DNA of 64,000 nucleotides from Actinacidiphila epipremni (GTDB taxonomy: Bacteria; Actinomycetota; Actinomycetes; Streptomycetales; Streptomycetaceae): the NCBI RefSeq assembly GCF_012034175.1, contig NZ_JAATEJ010000014.1:124001-188000 (forward strand), given 5' to 3'. Below the pieces are notes generated by a model that saw nothing but the letters and a program-made list of their open reading frames with translations, did no database searches and was not told the DNA's origin. The position numbers were made by a program, and so were the translations under genes. How positions within the stretch are numbered: the stretch's first letter is position 1; each line of letters starts with the position of its first letter. Shown here in pieces: positions 44,423-53,170 of the stretch.

Positions 44423-45337
44423 TCAAGCCCCCGCGGTGCGGCCTCCGCTGCCGGCGGGGGCCGCGGCGGGGGTGCCCGCAGCGGTGCCGGGGGCGGTCGC
44501 GGGGGCGTCCTCGTAGCCGAGGCTGCGGCTGATCCGGTCGGCGAAGTCCCGTACCTGGAGGCCCAGTTCGCGGAAGCGCCAGCCGGGCAGGTCGAGCTTG
44601 AGGCCGGTGATGCTGATGGCGCCGACGCACGCTCCGCGGTGGTCGCGGACGACGCTGCCGATGCAGAAGATCCCGTCGGCGTCCTCCTCGTCGTCCAGCG
44701 CGTAGCCGGTGGCGCGGATGTCGGCGAGGTGCGCGAAGAGCGTGGCCTCGTCGGTGATGGTGCGCGAGGTGCGGCGGGGCAGCCCGGTGCGGGCGACCAG
44801 CGCCCTGGCCTGCGGTTCGGGGAGCGCGGCCAGCAGCGCCTTGCCGATGCCGGTGCAGTGCGGCAGTTCGCGGGCGCCCATCCGCAGGTCCAGCCGCAGG
44901 CCGCTGCGGGTGTCGACCTGGTCGATGATGACGGCCTGGCCGTCCTGCGGGACGGCGACCCGGGAGGCCATGCCGGTGGCCGCGGTGAGGTCGAGCAGCA
45001 GCGGGCGGGCGACGTCGCGCAGCGAGACCTGGGCCTGGGCGCGGTCGCCGAGCCGGGCCAGGGCCATGCCGAGGCGGTAGCGGCGGTTCATGCCCTCGCC
45101 CTCGTCGGCGACCAGGCCGTAGTGGCGCAGCGTCTGGAGCAGGCCGAAGGCGGCGCTCTTGGAGACGCCGGCCCGCTGGGCGACCTCGGTGACGCTCAGT
45201 CCGGTGCCGGGGCCGCCGGTGGCGAGCACCTCCAGCAGCTCGGCGGCTCTGGCGACCGTCTTCACCAGGTATTTCGGCTCGGGCTCCGGCCCCCGGACGG
45301 GCCCGTCGTCCAGCCCGTTCGCACCACTGTTCTGCAT
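44423..45337 (-). CDS. IclR-family transcriptional regulator
   Basis: A 304-residue regulator, likely a repressor released by a sugar-acid metabolite. The N-terminal winged HTH is KYLVKTVARAAELLEVLATG, then LSVTEVAQRAGVSKSAAFGL. The effector-binding domain includes GMASRVAVPQDGQAVIIDQV, ELPHCTGIGKALLAALPE and GICAISITG-like VGAISITGLKLDLPG. I chose the ATG at 45337, giving MQNSGANG; the frame is open 60 bases upstream, but that part would cross the promoter. The ATG lies inside an imperfect operator, consistent with autoregulation. It stands between the two arms of the catabolic locus. Confidence 0.92.
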   Translation of the reverse strand: MQNSGANGLDDGPVRGPEPEPKYLVKTVARAAELLEVLATGGPGTGLSVTEVAQRAGVSKSAAFGLLQTLRHYGLVADEGEGMNRRYRLGMALARLGDRAQAQVSLRDVARPLLLDLTAATGMASRVAVPQDGQAVIIDQVDTRSGLRLDLRMGARELPHCTGIGKALLAALPEPQARALVARTGLPRRTSRTITDEATLFAHLADIRATGYALDDEEDADGIFCIGSVVRDHRGACVGAISITGLKLDLPGWRFRELGLQVRDFADRISRSLGYEDAPATAPGTAAGTPAAAPAGSGGRTAGA

Positions 45338-45347
45338 ATCGAAACAC
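45327..45347. promoter_or_regulatory. Imperfect IclR operator over iclR start codon
   Basis: CTGTTCTG (45327-45334) matches one half-site of the perfect operator at 45401-45421. The other half is degenerate (CGAAACAC). The two operators are 74 bases apart, close to seven helical turns, so they face the same side of the DNA. A position across the iclR initiation codon suggests autorepression. Confidence 0.45.
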
Positions 45348-45364
45348 TTTACCACTTCGACCCC

Positions 45365-45394
45365 TTGACCGATGCGGCACAGCGGATCTAGGAT
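45365..45394 (+). promoter_or_regulatory. Promoter of the right-arm operon
   Basis: TTGACC (45365-45370) and TAGGAT (45389-45394) are spaced by 18 bases. The predicted start site near 45401 is the first base of the perfect inverted repeat, so a protein bound there would block initiation. A 170-base untranslated stretch then precedes the aminotransferase ATG at 45571. Confidence 0.6.
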
Positions 45395-45400
45395 CACGAA

Positions 45401-45421
45401 CTGTTCTGATATTCAGAACAG
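45401..45421. promoter_or_regulatory. Perfect 9-3-9 inverted repeat, IclR operator O1
   Basis: CTGTTCTGA and TCAGAACAG are exact complements flanking TAT. The repeat lies in the IclR/aminotransferase intergenic region, directly at the predicted +1 of the right-arm promoter. Low GC relative to surroundings and perfect symmetry make it the most convincing operator in the window. Binding by the adjacent IclR protein is inferred from position. Confidence 0.75.
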
Positions 45422-45570
45422 CGTTCTTGAAAATCGTTTCTGCACAGCTCACCAGCTTCTTCACCCCGCAGCGAACGATTCCTGCGACGACTTGCCGGGC
45501 GGATGGCCCCGCGGTCCGGGCCGGGCAGGGCCCAGACCGTCACCCACAGCATCGACGCGAGGAGCACCAC

Positions 45571-46929
45571 ATGACGCTCGCCGAGCGGGCCCGCCGGGTG
45601 ATACCGGGCGGGGTCAACAGCGGCCAGCGCAGCATTCCCGGCCTCACCGGCCTGGTCGTCGCCCGCACCGCCGGATCCCGGTTCTGGGACACCGAGGGAC
45701 GGGAGTTCACCGACTACCACGCGGCCTTCGGGCCGCCGCTGCTCGGCCACAACGACCCGGACGTCGCCGCCGCGGTCGCCGAGGCCGGCGGCCGGCTGGG
45801 GCTGACGGGCGTCGCCGTGACCGAGGGCGAGGTCCTGCTCGCCGAGCAGCTCGCCGAGCTGATCCCCTCGGTGGAGCAGGTGCTGCTCACCAGCACCGGC
45901 AGCGAGGCCACCTTCCACGCGCTGCGGCTGGCCCGGGCGGTCACCGGGCGGCGGCTGGTGGTCAAGTTCCAGGGCTGCTACCACGGCTGGCACGACGCGG
46001 TGAGCCTCAACGTGATCTCCGCGCCGGACCGCGTGGGCCGCCACGACCCGACCTCCACCGGCATCCTGCCCGAGGTCCTGGACGCCACGCTGGTGCTGCG
46101 CTTCAACGACCCGGCGGCGGTGCGGCAGGCGTTCGCCGAGCACGGCGCCGACATCGCCGCGGTCATCGTGGAGCCGATCCCGCACAACGTGGGCGCGCTG
46201 CTGCCCACCGGCGAATTCCTGCGCACCCTGCGCGAGGAGTGCACCGCGGCCGGCAGCGTCCTGGTCTTCGACGAGGTCATCACCGGCTTCCGGCACGCGC
46301 TCGGCGGCTACCAGTCCCTCGCCGGCGTCGTGCCCGACCTCACCGCGCTCGGCAAGGCCATCGGCAACGGCGCCCCGATCGGCGCGCTCGGCGGACGCGC
46401 CGACCTCATGCAGCACTTCAGCAGCCGCCCCGGCGGCCCGGTCTTCTTCGCCGGCACCTACAACGGCCACCCCGCCCCGGTGGCCGCGGCGCTCGCGACG
46501 CTGCGCAAGCTGCGCGAACAGCCCGTGCACGAGCACGTCTTCCGGCTCGGCGACCGGGTGCGCACCGAACTGGACGCCCTCTACCGGCGGTTGGGCGTAC
46601 CGGCGGTGGTGACCGGCTTCGGCTCGGTCTTCGTCAGCTACTTCATGCCGGGCCCGGCGCCGCTCAGTTACGACGACCTGCTCGCCAACGACACCGCCCT
46701 CTTCGTCGGCTACCGCCGCCACCTCGTCGAGCACGGCGTGTTCGAGCTGCCGCTCAACCTCAAGCGCAGCCACCTGTCGTACGCGCACACCGACGCCGAC
46801 GTGGACCGGCTGCTGGAGGCCACCGACGCGGCCGTCACCCGCACCCTGCGCGACGGCGGCCCGAGCGACCTGGCGCACACCAGCACCATGGGCGGCGCCG
46901 CGACGGGTACGGGGGCGCACCGATGCTGA
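45571..46929 (+). CDS. Class III aminotransferase (glutamate-1-semialdehyde aminomutase-like)
   Basis: A 452-residue PLP enzyme. Visible are the substrate-side block RVIPGGVNSGQRSIPGLTG, TSTGSEATFHALRLARA for cofactor phosphate binding, and FQGCYHGWHDAV. FDEVITGFRHALGGYQS has the conserved Asp, and LTALGKAIGNGAPIGALGG the Schiff-base Lys. It resembles HemL but sits in a sugar-catabolic operon with no haem genes, so it more likely transaminates an amino sugar or keto intermediate. GAGGAG precedes the ATG at 45571. Its end overlaps the next gene by seven bases. First gene of the IclR-controlled right arm. Confidence 0.9.
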   Translation: MTLAERARRVIPGGVNSGQRSIPGLTGLVVARTAGSRFWDTEGREFTDYHAAFGPPLLGHNDPDVAAAVAEAGGRLGLTGVAVTEGEVLLAEQLAELIPSVEQVLLTSTGSEATFHALRLARAVTGRRLVVKFQGCYHGWHDAVSLNVISAPDRVGRHDPTSTGILPEVLDATLVLRFNDPAAVRQAFAEHGADIAAVIVEPIPHNVGALLPTGEFLRTLREECTAAGSVLVFDEVITGFRHALGGYQSLAGVVPDLTALGKAIGNGAPIGALGGRADLMQHFSSRPGGPVFFAGTYNGHPAPVAAALATLRKLREQPVHEHVFRLGDRVRTELDALYRRLGVPAVVTGFGSVFVSYFMPGPAPLSYDDLLANDTALFVGYRRHLVEHGVFELPLNLKRSHLSYAHTDADVDRLLEATDAAVTRTLRDGGPSDLAHTSTMGGAATGTGAHRC

Positions 46930-48110
46930 CCGTCGACACCACCCGCCCGGCCGGGCCGGCGGGCCGGATCAGCAAGGTCGAGACACTGCAACTGGGCACC
47001 GCCTGGCGCGACTTCGGCTATGTGCGGATCCACACCGACCAGGGCCTGACCGGCGTCGGCGAGATCACCCACCCCTACCGGGTGGACGAGACGTGCCGGC
47101 TCACCGAGGCCATGGCCCGCCGCCATCTGCTGGGCGCCGACCCGTTCGACGTCGAGGAGATCTGGCTGCGGATGTACCAGGGCGACTTCCTGCGCGGCGG
47201 CGACGTCGGCGGCATCGTCGTCTCCGGCGTGGACCAGGCGCTCTACGACCTCATGGGCAAGGCGCTGGGCGTCCCCGCCTACCGGCTCACCGGCGGCGCC
47301 GTCCGCGACCGCGTCCGGGTCTACGCCAACGGCTGGTACACCGGCGAGCGCGAGCCGCGGGAGTTCGCCGCCAAGGCGAGGGAGACCGTCGCCAAGGGCT
47401 TCACCGCGCTGAAGTTCGACCCGTTCGGCGCGGGCCTGCACGAGCTGGAGCGCGCCGAGCTGCGCCGCTCCCTCGCGCTGGTCGCCGCGGTGCGCGAGGC
47501 CGTCGGCCCGGACGTCGACCTGTTCGTCGAGGGCCACGCCCGGTTCGGCAGCGGCACCGCGCGCCGGCTGGTGCACGAGCTCGCGCCGTACGACATCGGC
47601 TGGTTCGAGGAGCCGATGCCGTGGACGCACATCGAGCGCTACGCGGAACTGCGCCGCCTCGCGCCCTTCCCGATCTCCGGCGGCGAGCACTTCCACAACC
47701 GCTACGAGTACAAGCAGCTGTTCGCCACCGAGGCCGTCGACATCGTGCAGCCGGACCTGTCGATGGCCGGCGGCTTCACCGAGATCCGCAAGATCGCCGC
47801 GCAGGCCGACGCGCACGGCATGCTCGTCGCCCCGCACAACTCCAACTCCCCGCTGTGCACGACGGCTTCGGCGCACGCCGCGCTGGGCCTGACCAACCTG
47901 AAGATCCTGGAGACCTTCGACGGCCTGCTGGAGCCGTTCGTCTTCGAGGCGGTGCGCGGCGCCCTGCCCGTCGAGGACGGGCATGTCGGCCTGCCGACCG
48001 GGCCGGGCCTGGGCGTCGAGCTGGTGGACGAGGTCTTCGCCGAGCATCCGCCGAGCCACCGCTTCTGGAACATGTTCGCCGACGGCTGGGAGAAGAGGAA
48101 CCGCACATGA
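46923..48110 (+). CDS. Enolase-superfamily sugar-acid dehydratase (mandelate racemase type)
   Basis: A 395-residue member of the mandelate racemase/muconate lactonising group, with features of D-galactonate dehydratase-like enzymes. It has the catalytic region TALKFDPFG, the metal-ligand strands DLFVEGHARFG, WFEEPMPW and ISGGEHFHNRYEY, and VAPHNSNSPLCT with a catalytic His. QPDLSMAGGFTEIRKIA is the usual barrel end. It would dehydrate a sugar acid to a 2-keto-3-deoxy acid, the key step of non-phosphorylating sugar catabolism. The frame overlaps both neighbours (seven bases before, ATGA after), so translation is coupled. The exact sugar acid cannot be read from sequence. Confidence 0.9.
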   Translation: MLTVDTTRPAGPAGRISKVETLQLGTAWRDFGYVRIHTDQGLTGVGEITHPYRVDETCRLTEAMARRHLLGADPFDVEEIWLRMYQGDFLRGGDVGGIVVSGVDQALYDLMGKALGVPAYRLTGGAVRDRVRVYANGWYTGEREPREFAAKARETVAKGFTALKFDPFGAGLHELERAELRRSLALVAAVREAVGPDVDLFVEGHARFGSGTARRLVHELAPYDIGWFEEPMPWTHIERYAELRRLAPFPISGGEHFHNRYEYKQLFATEAVDIVQPDLSMAGGFTEIRKIAAQADAHGMLVAPHNSNSPLCTTASAHAALGLTNLKILETFDGLLEPFVFEAVRGALPVEDGHVGLPTGPGLGVELVDEVFAEHPPSHRFWNMFADGWEKRNRT

Positions 48111-48955
48111 TCACCGACGTGCACTCCCATCTCTTCCGGCACGCCCACGACTTCGACGACACCTTCCGCGCCGAGTCCGCCCGCGCCCACGCCGGCGAGG
48201 TCGATCTGACCGTGCGCTACGAGGACTACGCGGCGACCGCGCCGGAGGGCACCCGCACGGTCGTGGTGGGCGGCAAGGCCCGCCGCAGCGGCCTGTGGGT
48301 CGACGACAGCGCCGTCGCCGCCTATGTCGCCGAGCACCCGGACCGCCTCACCGGCTACCTCTCGCTCGACCCGACCCAGCCCGGCTGGCGCGACGAACTG
48401 CGCTTCGGGCACCAGGAGCTGGGCCTGCGCGGCATCAAGCTCATGCCGATGTACGCCGGTTTCGCACCCGCCGACGAGGCGTACGACGAGCTGTACGCGT
48501 ACGCCGAGCGGCACGGCCTGCCGCTGCTGGTGCACACCGGCACCACGTTCGTCTCGCAGGCGCCGCTGGAGTACGCGATGCCGCGGCACCTGGACCACGT
48601 CGCGATGCGGCATCCGGAGCTGCGGATGGTGCTCGCGCATCTCAGCCACCCCTTCGAGGGCGAGTGCATCGCCGTCATCCGCAAGCACCGCCATGTCTAC
48701 GCCGACGTCAGCGCGCTGCACTACCGGCCCTTCCAGCTGTGGCACAGCCTGCGGCTGGTGCAGGACTACGGGGTGTGGGACAAGCTGCTGTTCGGCAGCG
48801 ACTACCCCTTCACCACGGTGGACGACTCCGTCGCGGGCCTGCGCCGGATCGCCCGCATCCCCGGCATCCCGGGGCTGGACCCGCTGGACCAGGACGCGGT
48901 GGAGGCGCTCATCCACCGCCCGGCGCTGGAACTGCTCGGCCTGGAGGGCGCGTGA
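48107..48955 (+). CDS. Amidohydrolase-family protein, possible sugar lactonase
   Basis: A 282-residue metal-dependent hydrolase of the amidohydrolase_2 type. The HxH motif is in TDVHSHLF, followed by RGIKLMPMYAGF, LLVHTGTT, MVLAHLSHPFEGE and FGSDYPFTT with the terminal Asp. L-fuconolactonase and L-rhamnonolactonase belong to this family, and the flanking dehydratase and SDR make a lactonase role attractive, though a decarboxylase-like member is possible. The start overlaps the preceding stop (ATGA) and the end overlaps the next start (GTGA), so it is in the middle of a tightly coupled operon. Confidence 0.88.
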   Translation: MITDVHSHLFRHAHDFDDTFRAESARAHAGEVDLTVRYEDYAATAPEGTRTVVVGGKARRSGLWVDDSAVAAYVAEHPDRLTGYLSLDPTQPGWRDELRFGHQELGLRGIKLMPMYAGFAPADEAYDELYAYAERHGLPLLVHTGTTFVSQAPLEYAMPRHLDHVAMRHPELRMVLAHLSHPFEGECIAVIRKHRHVYADVSALHYRPFQLWHSLRLVQDYGVWDKLLFGSDYPFTTVDDSVAGLRRIARIPGIPGLDPLDQDAVEALIHRPALELLGLEGA

Positions 48956-49830
48956 GCGCGCCGGGCTCCCCCGCCGGGCGCTCCGACCTGGCCGGGCGCT
49001 TCGACCTGACCGGCCGCACCGCGCTGGTCACCGGCGCCGCCCGGGGCCTGGGCCGGGCGTTCGCGGTGGCACTCGCGCGGGCCGGCGCGGACCTCGTCCT
49101 CACCGACCTGCCGGGCGCGGCCGGGCTCGCGCAGACCGCCGCCGAGGTACGCGGCCTCGGGCGGGCCGCGCTGGTCGCCGAGCAGGACCTCGCCGAGACC
49201 GCGGCCCTGCACGGCTTCGCCGACCGGGTACGGGCCGAGGCCGGGCCGCTGCACATCCTGGTCAACAACGCCGGGACCGCGGCGCTGGAGCGCTTCAACG
49301 AGATCACCCCCGGCAGCTGGTACCGCGTCATGCGGGTCAACCTCGACGCGGTCTTCTTCCTCACCCAGCGCGTCGCCGAGCACATGGTCGCCGACGGCGT
49401 GCCCGGCCGTATCGTCAACGTCACGTCCAAGAACGCGCTGGTCGCCGAGGCGGGCCTGGCCCACTACAACGCCTCCAAGGCCGCGGTGGACCTGCTCACC
49501 CAGACCCTCGCGATCGAGCTCGCCCCGCACGGCGTCACCGTCAACAGCCTCGCCCCCGGCATGGTCGAGACCCCCATCGACGGCGAATTCCCCTTCGACC
49601 GCGAGGCGTTCGAGGCCGCCTACCGGGCCAGGATCCCGCTCGGCCGGTACGCCAGGCCCGAGGAGTGCACGGGCGCGCTGCTGCTGCTCGTGTGCGACGA
49701 GGGCGCGTACCTGACGGGCAGCAGGATCGTGGTGGACGGCGGGGTGCTGGCCGACCAGATGCCGCGTACCGCGTACATGCCTGCGTACCGCAGCTCGCTG
49801 CGGCTCCCCCCGAAGGACGGCACCCCCTGA
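48952..49830 (+). CDS. Short-chain dehydrogenase/reductase
   Basis: A 292-residue classical SDR. It has the nucleotide motif TGAARGLGRAFAVA, NNAG in ILVNNAGTAAL, Ser in NVTSKNAL, and the active-site YNASK (YxxxK). NSLAPGMVETPIDGEF is followed by a C-terminal LTGSRIVVDGGV. By analogy with 2-keto-3-deoxy-L-fuconate dehydrogenase it could oxidise the keto-deoxy acid to the diketo acid that the FAH-family enzyme then cleaves. The GTG start at 48952 overlaps the amidohydrolase stop, and the stop overlaps the ATG of the next gene. Confidence 0.9.
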   Translation: MSAPGSPAGRSDLAGRFDLTGRTALVTGAARGLGRAFAVALARAGADLVLTDLPGAAGLAQTAAEVRGLGRAALVAEQDLAETAALHGFADRVRAEAGPLHILVNNAGTAALERFNEITPGSWYRVMRVNLDAVFFLTQRVAEHMVADGVPGRIVNVTSKNALVAEAGLAHYNASKAAVDLLTQTLAIELAPHGVTVNSLAPGMVETPIDGEFPFDREAFEAAYRARIPLGRYARPEECTGALLLLVCDEGAYLTGSRIVVDGGVLADQMPRTAYMPAYRSSLRLPPKDGTP

Positions 49831-52094
49831 TGACCTCCCCCTCGTCCTCCCCGGCCTCCTCGGCCACCCCTGCCCCCTCGGCCTCCCCCTCGTCCTCCCC
49901 GGCCCCCTCTTCCGGCACGTCCCGCCGGCACCTGCTGCGCTCCGGCGGCGTCGGCGCCGCCGTGCTGGCCGGCGCCCTCGCCGTCACCCCGGCGCCCGCG
50001 CAGGCCGCGCCGGCCGGCGGCAAGGCCGGGTCCGCGCCCGGCTCGCCGCTCGCCGCCGGCACCGTCGCCGCGCTGCTGGCGCTCGGCTCCCGGGCCCTGC
50101 GCGACGGTACGCTCGCGGTCGTCGCCGGCTACCGCACCCCCGGCGACGGCGGCGGCATGACCGTACGGTGGGACGCCGGCAGCACCCGCGCCCACAACGG
50201 CGGTACGACCCTCCGCCCGGCCGACCGCCCCGCGCGCGGCAGGTGGCTGCGGCTGCACGACGGGGTCCTGGACTTCCGCGGCTTCGGGCACTTCGACGCG
50301 ACCGCGCCGGCCGACGACGCACTCGACGCCATGGTGAACGACCCGGCCGTGCACCGCGTCGAGGCCCACACCGACCTGCTCTTCCGCCGCCGCCACACCT
50401 TCCACCGCTCCCGCGTCGTCCTGGACTTCGGCGGGCACACCGTCCACACCGGCGGCATCGCGCGCAACACCCACGACAACCCGTTCGGCGCGGTGCTGTT
50501 CTTCCAGGGCACGGTCACCGGCGACCCCCTCACCCATCCGCTGGCCGCCGCGGTCATCGAGCGCACCGACGCCTTCCCGGTGCCGGACTCCGGGGCCTTC
50601 CGGGTCGGCCAGTGGTGGACGGTGCGCAGCGACGAGGTCGCCGGCGGCGGCAGCGACGAGCGCGAGCTGCAGAAGATGGTCGAGGTCACCGAGATCGTCG
50701 ACGGCACGCACATCCGGGTCGGCTACCTCAACGGCTGGCCGCTCGCCGCGGGCCGCCGCCTCACCTGGCAGCGCGTGCAGCCGGTGGTGGGCGCGGAGGT
50801 CCGCGACATGGTCTTCCTCGGCGCCGGCCAGGACACCGGCGCGGTCGACGACGAGTACACCGGCTCGCATCCGGTGGCGTACGAATACGCGGTGGACTGC
50901 GACGTCTCCGGCATCCAGGCCACCGGCACCTTCTGGCCGGTGATCATGCGCCGCTGGTGCACGCGCTACCGCACGGTCCAGTGCGGGCTGAAGAACCCGC
51001 CGACGGTGATGTACGGCGGCGCCGGCTACCTCACGCAGCAGATCTACTGCCTGTACGGGCATGTCGCCGACTGCACCAGCAGCAATGTGCGGCACCTCAA
51101 CGACCTGACGGCGTCGGCGTATTGCCAGGTCGTCAACTGCCACGGCGACGGGGACGACGAGGGCGGCAACCCGTTCACCACGCACGGGCAGTACGAGCAC
51201 GATCTGCTCTTCGACGGCAACTCCGGGCTGATGGACATCGCCAACTCCGGTGCGCAGTGGGGCAATTCCGCCAAGCGGATCACGGTGCGCAACCACGTCT
51301 GCTCGTGGTTCACCGCGAACACGAAGATCACCGACCTGACGCTGGAGAACGTCCACGTCCTGCCGCGGCCGGCCTTCGACCCGTCCGGGACGCTGGTCGT
51401 CAACGCGGACGGCGCCCAACTGCGGGGCTGCACCGCCTCGTTGTTCGCCGTCGCGCAGCAGTCCGCGCGCTCGACCAGGCCGACGACGATCACGGACTGC
51501 ACGTTCGACCTGCCCGCGGGGCAGGTGCTCGTGCAGACGCCCGTCAACGCGCCGGTGCACTTCGTGCGCACCGCCTTCACCGGCCTGGACGGTACGGTGC
51601 TGCGCGGCAGCGGGCCGGTGCGCTTCACCGGCTGCCGGCTGACCGGCGCCCCGGACGCGGCGCCGCTCTCGGTCGGCGCGTCCGAGATCGCCGTGGACGG
51701 CGGCACCCTCACCGACACCGGCATCGCCCTGACCGCGGTACGCGACCAGCGCCTCAGCGTCACCGGCGGCGCCGTCCTGACCGGCACGAACGCCGCCGGC
51801 GCCCTGCTCTCCCGCGCCCCGGGGAGCACCGCGACGGTCACCTGGGACCTCGGCGACCTGCGCAGCACCGCCGCCGGCGCCGCGACGGCCCATGTCCGCG
51901 TCCCGGACGGCACCAACCACTACACCGCCGTCGCCGCCCGCCTCACCGGCGGTCGCCTCACCCTCGCGCCGGCGGCCTTCACCGGCACGTCGTCCCTGCT
52001 CCACACCTCCTGCACGGAGCACGGCGTCCACCGCGACGCCCTCCCCCCGGACGGCCCCCGGGTGAACACCACGACCGGCAACCTGACGCTCTGA
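49830..52094 (+). CDS. Tat-exported parallel beta-helix protein (paralogue 2)
   Basis: A 754-residue exported protein and the paralogue of the product of 41958-44252. The start overlaps the SDR stop (TGATG). A Ser/Pro-rich leader precedes the Tat motif TSRRHLLRSGGVG (about 30-42). Shared blocks include VAGYRTPGDGGGMTVRWD, AYEYAVDCDVSGIQATGTF, GGAGYLTQQIYCLYGHVADC and HGQYEHDLLFDGNSGLMD, aligned in the same order along the beta-helix. The activity is unknown but should be extracellular and polysaccharide-directed. It ends the right-arm operon. Having two secreted paralogues at opposite ends of divergent operons suggests two related bonds or two exported pieces of one process. Confidence 0.85.
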   Translation: MTSPSSSPASSATPAPSASPSSSPAPSSGTSRRHLLRSGGVGAAVLAGALAVTPAPAQAAPAGGKAGSAPGSPLAAGTVAALLALGSRALRDGTLAVVAGYRTPGDGGGMTVRWDAGSTRAHNGGTTLRPADRPARGRWLRLHDGVLDFRGFGHFDATAPADDALDAMVNDPAVHRVEAHTDLLFRRRHTFHRSRVVLDFGGHTVHTGGIARNTHDNPFGAVLFFQGTVTGDPLTHPLAAAVIERTDAFPVPDSGAFRVGQWWTVRSDEVAGGGSDERELQKMVEVTEIVDGTHIRVGYLNGWPLAAGRRLTWQRVQPVVGAEVRDMVFLGAGQDTGAVDDEYTGSHPVAYEYAVDCDVSGIQATGTFWPVIMRRWCTRYRTVQCGLKNPPTVMYGGAGYLTQQIYCLYGHVADCTSSNVRHLNDLTASAYCQVVNCHGDGDDEGGNPFTTHGQYEHDLLFDGNSGLMDIANSGAQWGNSAKRITVRNHVCSWFTANTKITDLTLENVHVLPRPAFDPSGTLVVNADGAQLRGCTASLFAVAQQSARSTRPTTITDCTFDLPAGQVLVQTPVNAPVHFVRTAFTGLDGTVLRGSGPVRFTGCRLTGAPDAAPLSVGASEIAVDGGTLTDTGIALTAVRDQRLSVTGGAVLTGTNAAGALLSRAPGSTATVTWDLGDLRSTAAGAATAHVRVPDGTNHYTAVAARLTGGRLTLAPAAFTGTSSLLHTSCTEHGVHRDALPPDGPRVNTTTGNLTL

Positions 52095-52162
52095 GCGCAC
52101 GGCCGCGAGCCGGCGGGCAGGGGCGACGCCCGTGTCTCCGCACCAACGGAAGGACCGCCGCC

Positions 52163-53155
52163 ATGCCCCACTACCGCACCGCCACGCCGGCGGACGAGCC
52201 CGGGCTGCACGCGTTGTGGGCGGCGGCCTTCCCCGACGCCGCCGCGACCGTCGGCGCGCTGTGGGCCGGCGATCCGGGGCGGCACGCCCGGACGTTCGTC
52301 GCCGACGACGGCGGGCGGGTGGTGTCGGCGCTGCACTACCGGCCGCGCCCGATCCGCTCGGCCACCGGCCGCCCGCAGCGGGTCGGCTGCCTCGGCGGCG
52401 TCGCCACCCACCCCGGCGCCCGCGGCCGGGGCCACGTCCGGCGGCTGCTGGGCGCCGCCGTCGCGGCGATGACGGCGGACGGCTGCGCCTGGTCGCTGCT
52501 CTTCACCGCGACGCCGGGCGTCTACGAGGGCGCGGGCTGGCGCAGCTTCCGCGCGACGGGCTGGTCCGGGCCGCCGGCCGGGCCGGCGGCGCCGCGGGGA
52601 GGTTCCGCGTCCGTACGCCCGGCCACCGGCGCCGACCTCGGCGCGCTCAAGGTGCTGCGTGACGCGTACGACGAGGCGCGCCCGCTGACCACCGTGCGCA
52701 GCCTGGACGACTGGCGGCGCCGGATCCCGCACTGGTACGGGCCGCCGGGCCGCATCCTGATCGCCGAGCAGGCCGAGCGCGCCGAGCACCTCAGCGCGGG
52801 TCCGGGGGCCCGCGCCGGCCGGGCCCGGCCCCTCGGCTTCGTCGTCGTACGCCACCCGGGCCCCGGCCACGCCGAGGTCGCCGAGATCGCGCTGGCCCGC
52901 GGGCACGAGGACGCCGCGGCCGAGGCGCTGCTGGCCGCCGCCGCGGAGCACGCGCGGGCCGCGGGCGCGGTGAGCGCCGGCGTACGGCTGCCCGCCGAGC
53001 CCGCCGTCCTGCGGGCGCTGCCGCGGCTGCTCGCGCAGGCCACCCCCGAGACCACCGCGTACGGCATGGCCCGCCCGCTCCTGTCCCCCGCCGCCGAGGT
53101 CGCCTCGACCGTCGGCGCGCCCTTGGCGGCGCACTGGTACGGCGACTCCTTCTGA
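52163..53155 (+). CDS. GNAT acetyltransferase (Eis-like, two GNAT halves)
   Basis: A 330-residue N-acetyltransferase. The N-terminal GNAT domain has the acetyl-CoA loop VATHPGARGRGHVRRLLGA (about 93-111). The second half is a diverged GNAT-like fold plus a short C-terminal part, as in Eis-type enzymes. The substrate is unknown. The ATG at 52163 is preceded by GGAAGGACCGCCGCC. It follows the beta-helix operon by 68 bases on the same strand and is convergent with the sialidase gene 15 bases later, too close for a free-standing terminator. Confidence 0.83.
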   Translation: MPHYRTATPADEPGLHALWAAAFPDAAATVGALWAGDPGRHARTFVADDGGRVVSALHYRPRPIRSATGRPQRVGCLGGVATHPGARGRGHVRRLLGAAVAAMTADGCAWSLLFTATPGVYEGAGWRSFRATGWSGPPAGPAAPRGGSASVRPATGADLGALKVLRDAYDEARPLTTVRSLDDWRRRIPHWYGPPGRILIAEQAERAEHLSAGPGARAGRARPLGFVVVRHPGPGHAEVAEIALARGHEDAAAEALLAAAAEHARAAGAVSAGVRLPAEPAVLRALPRLLAQATPETTAYGMARPLLSPAAEVASTVGAPLAAHWYGDSF

Positions 53156-53170
53156 GCTGCCGCCGACCGC

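Noticed and set aside
45571..46929. Calling the aminotransferase HemL
   Set aside because: It shares the fold and motifs but sits in an IclR-controlled sugar operon with overlapping genes and no haem-pathway neighbours.
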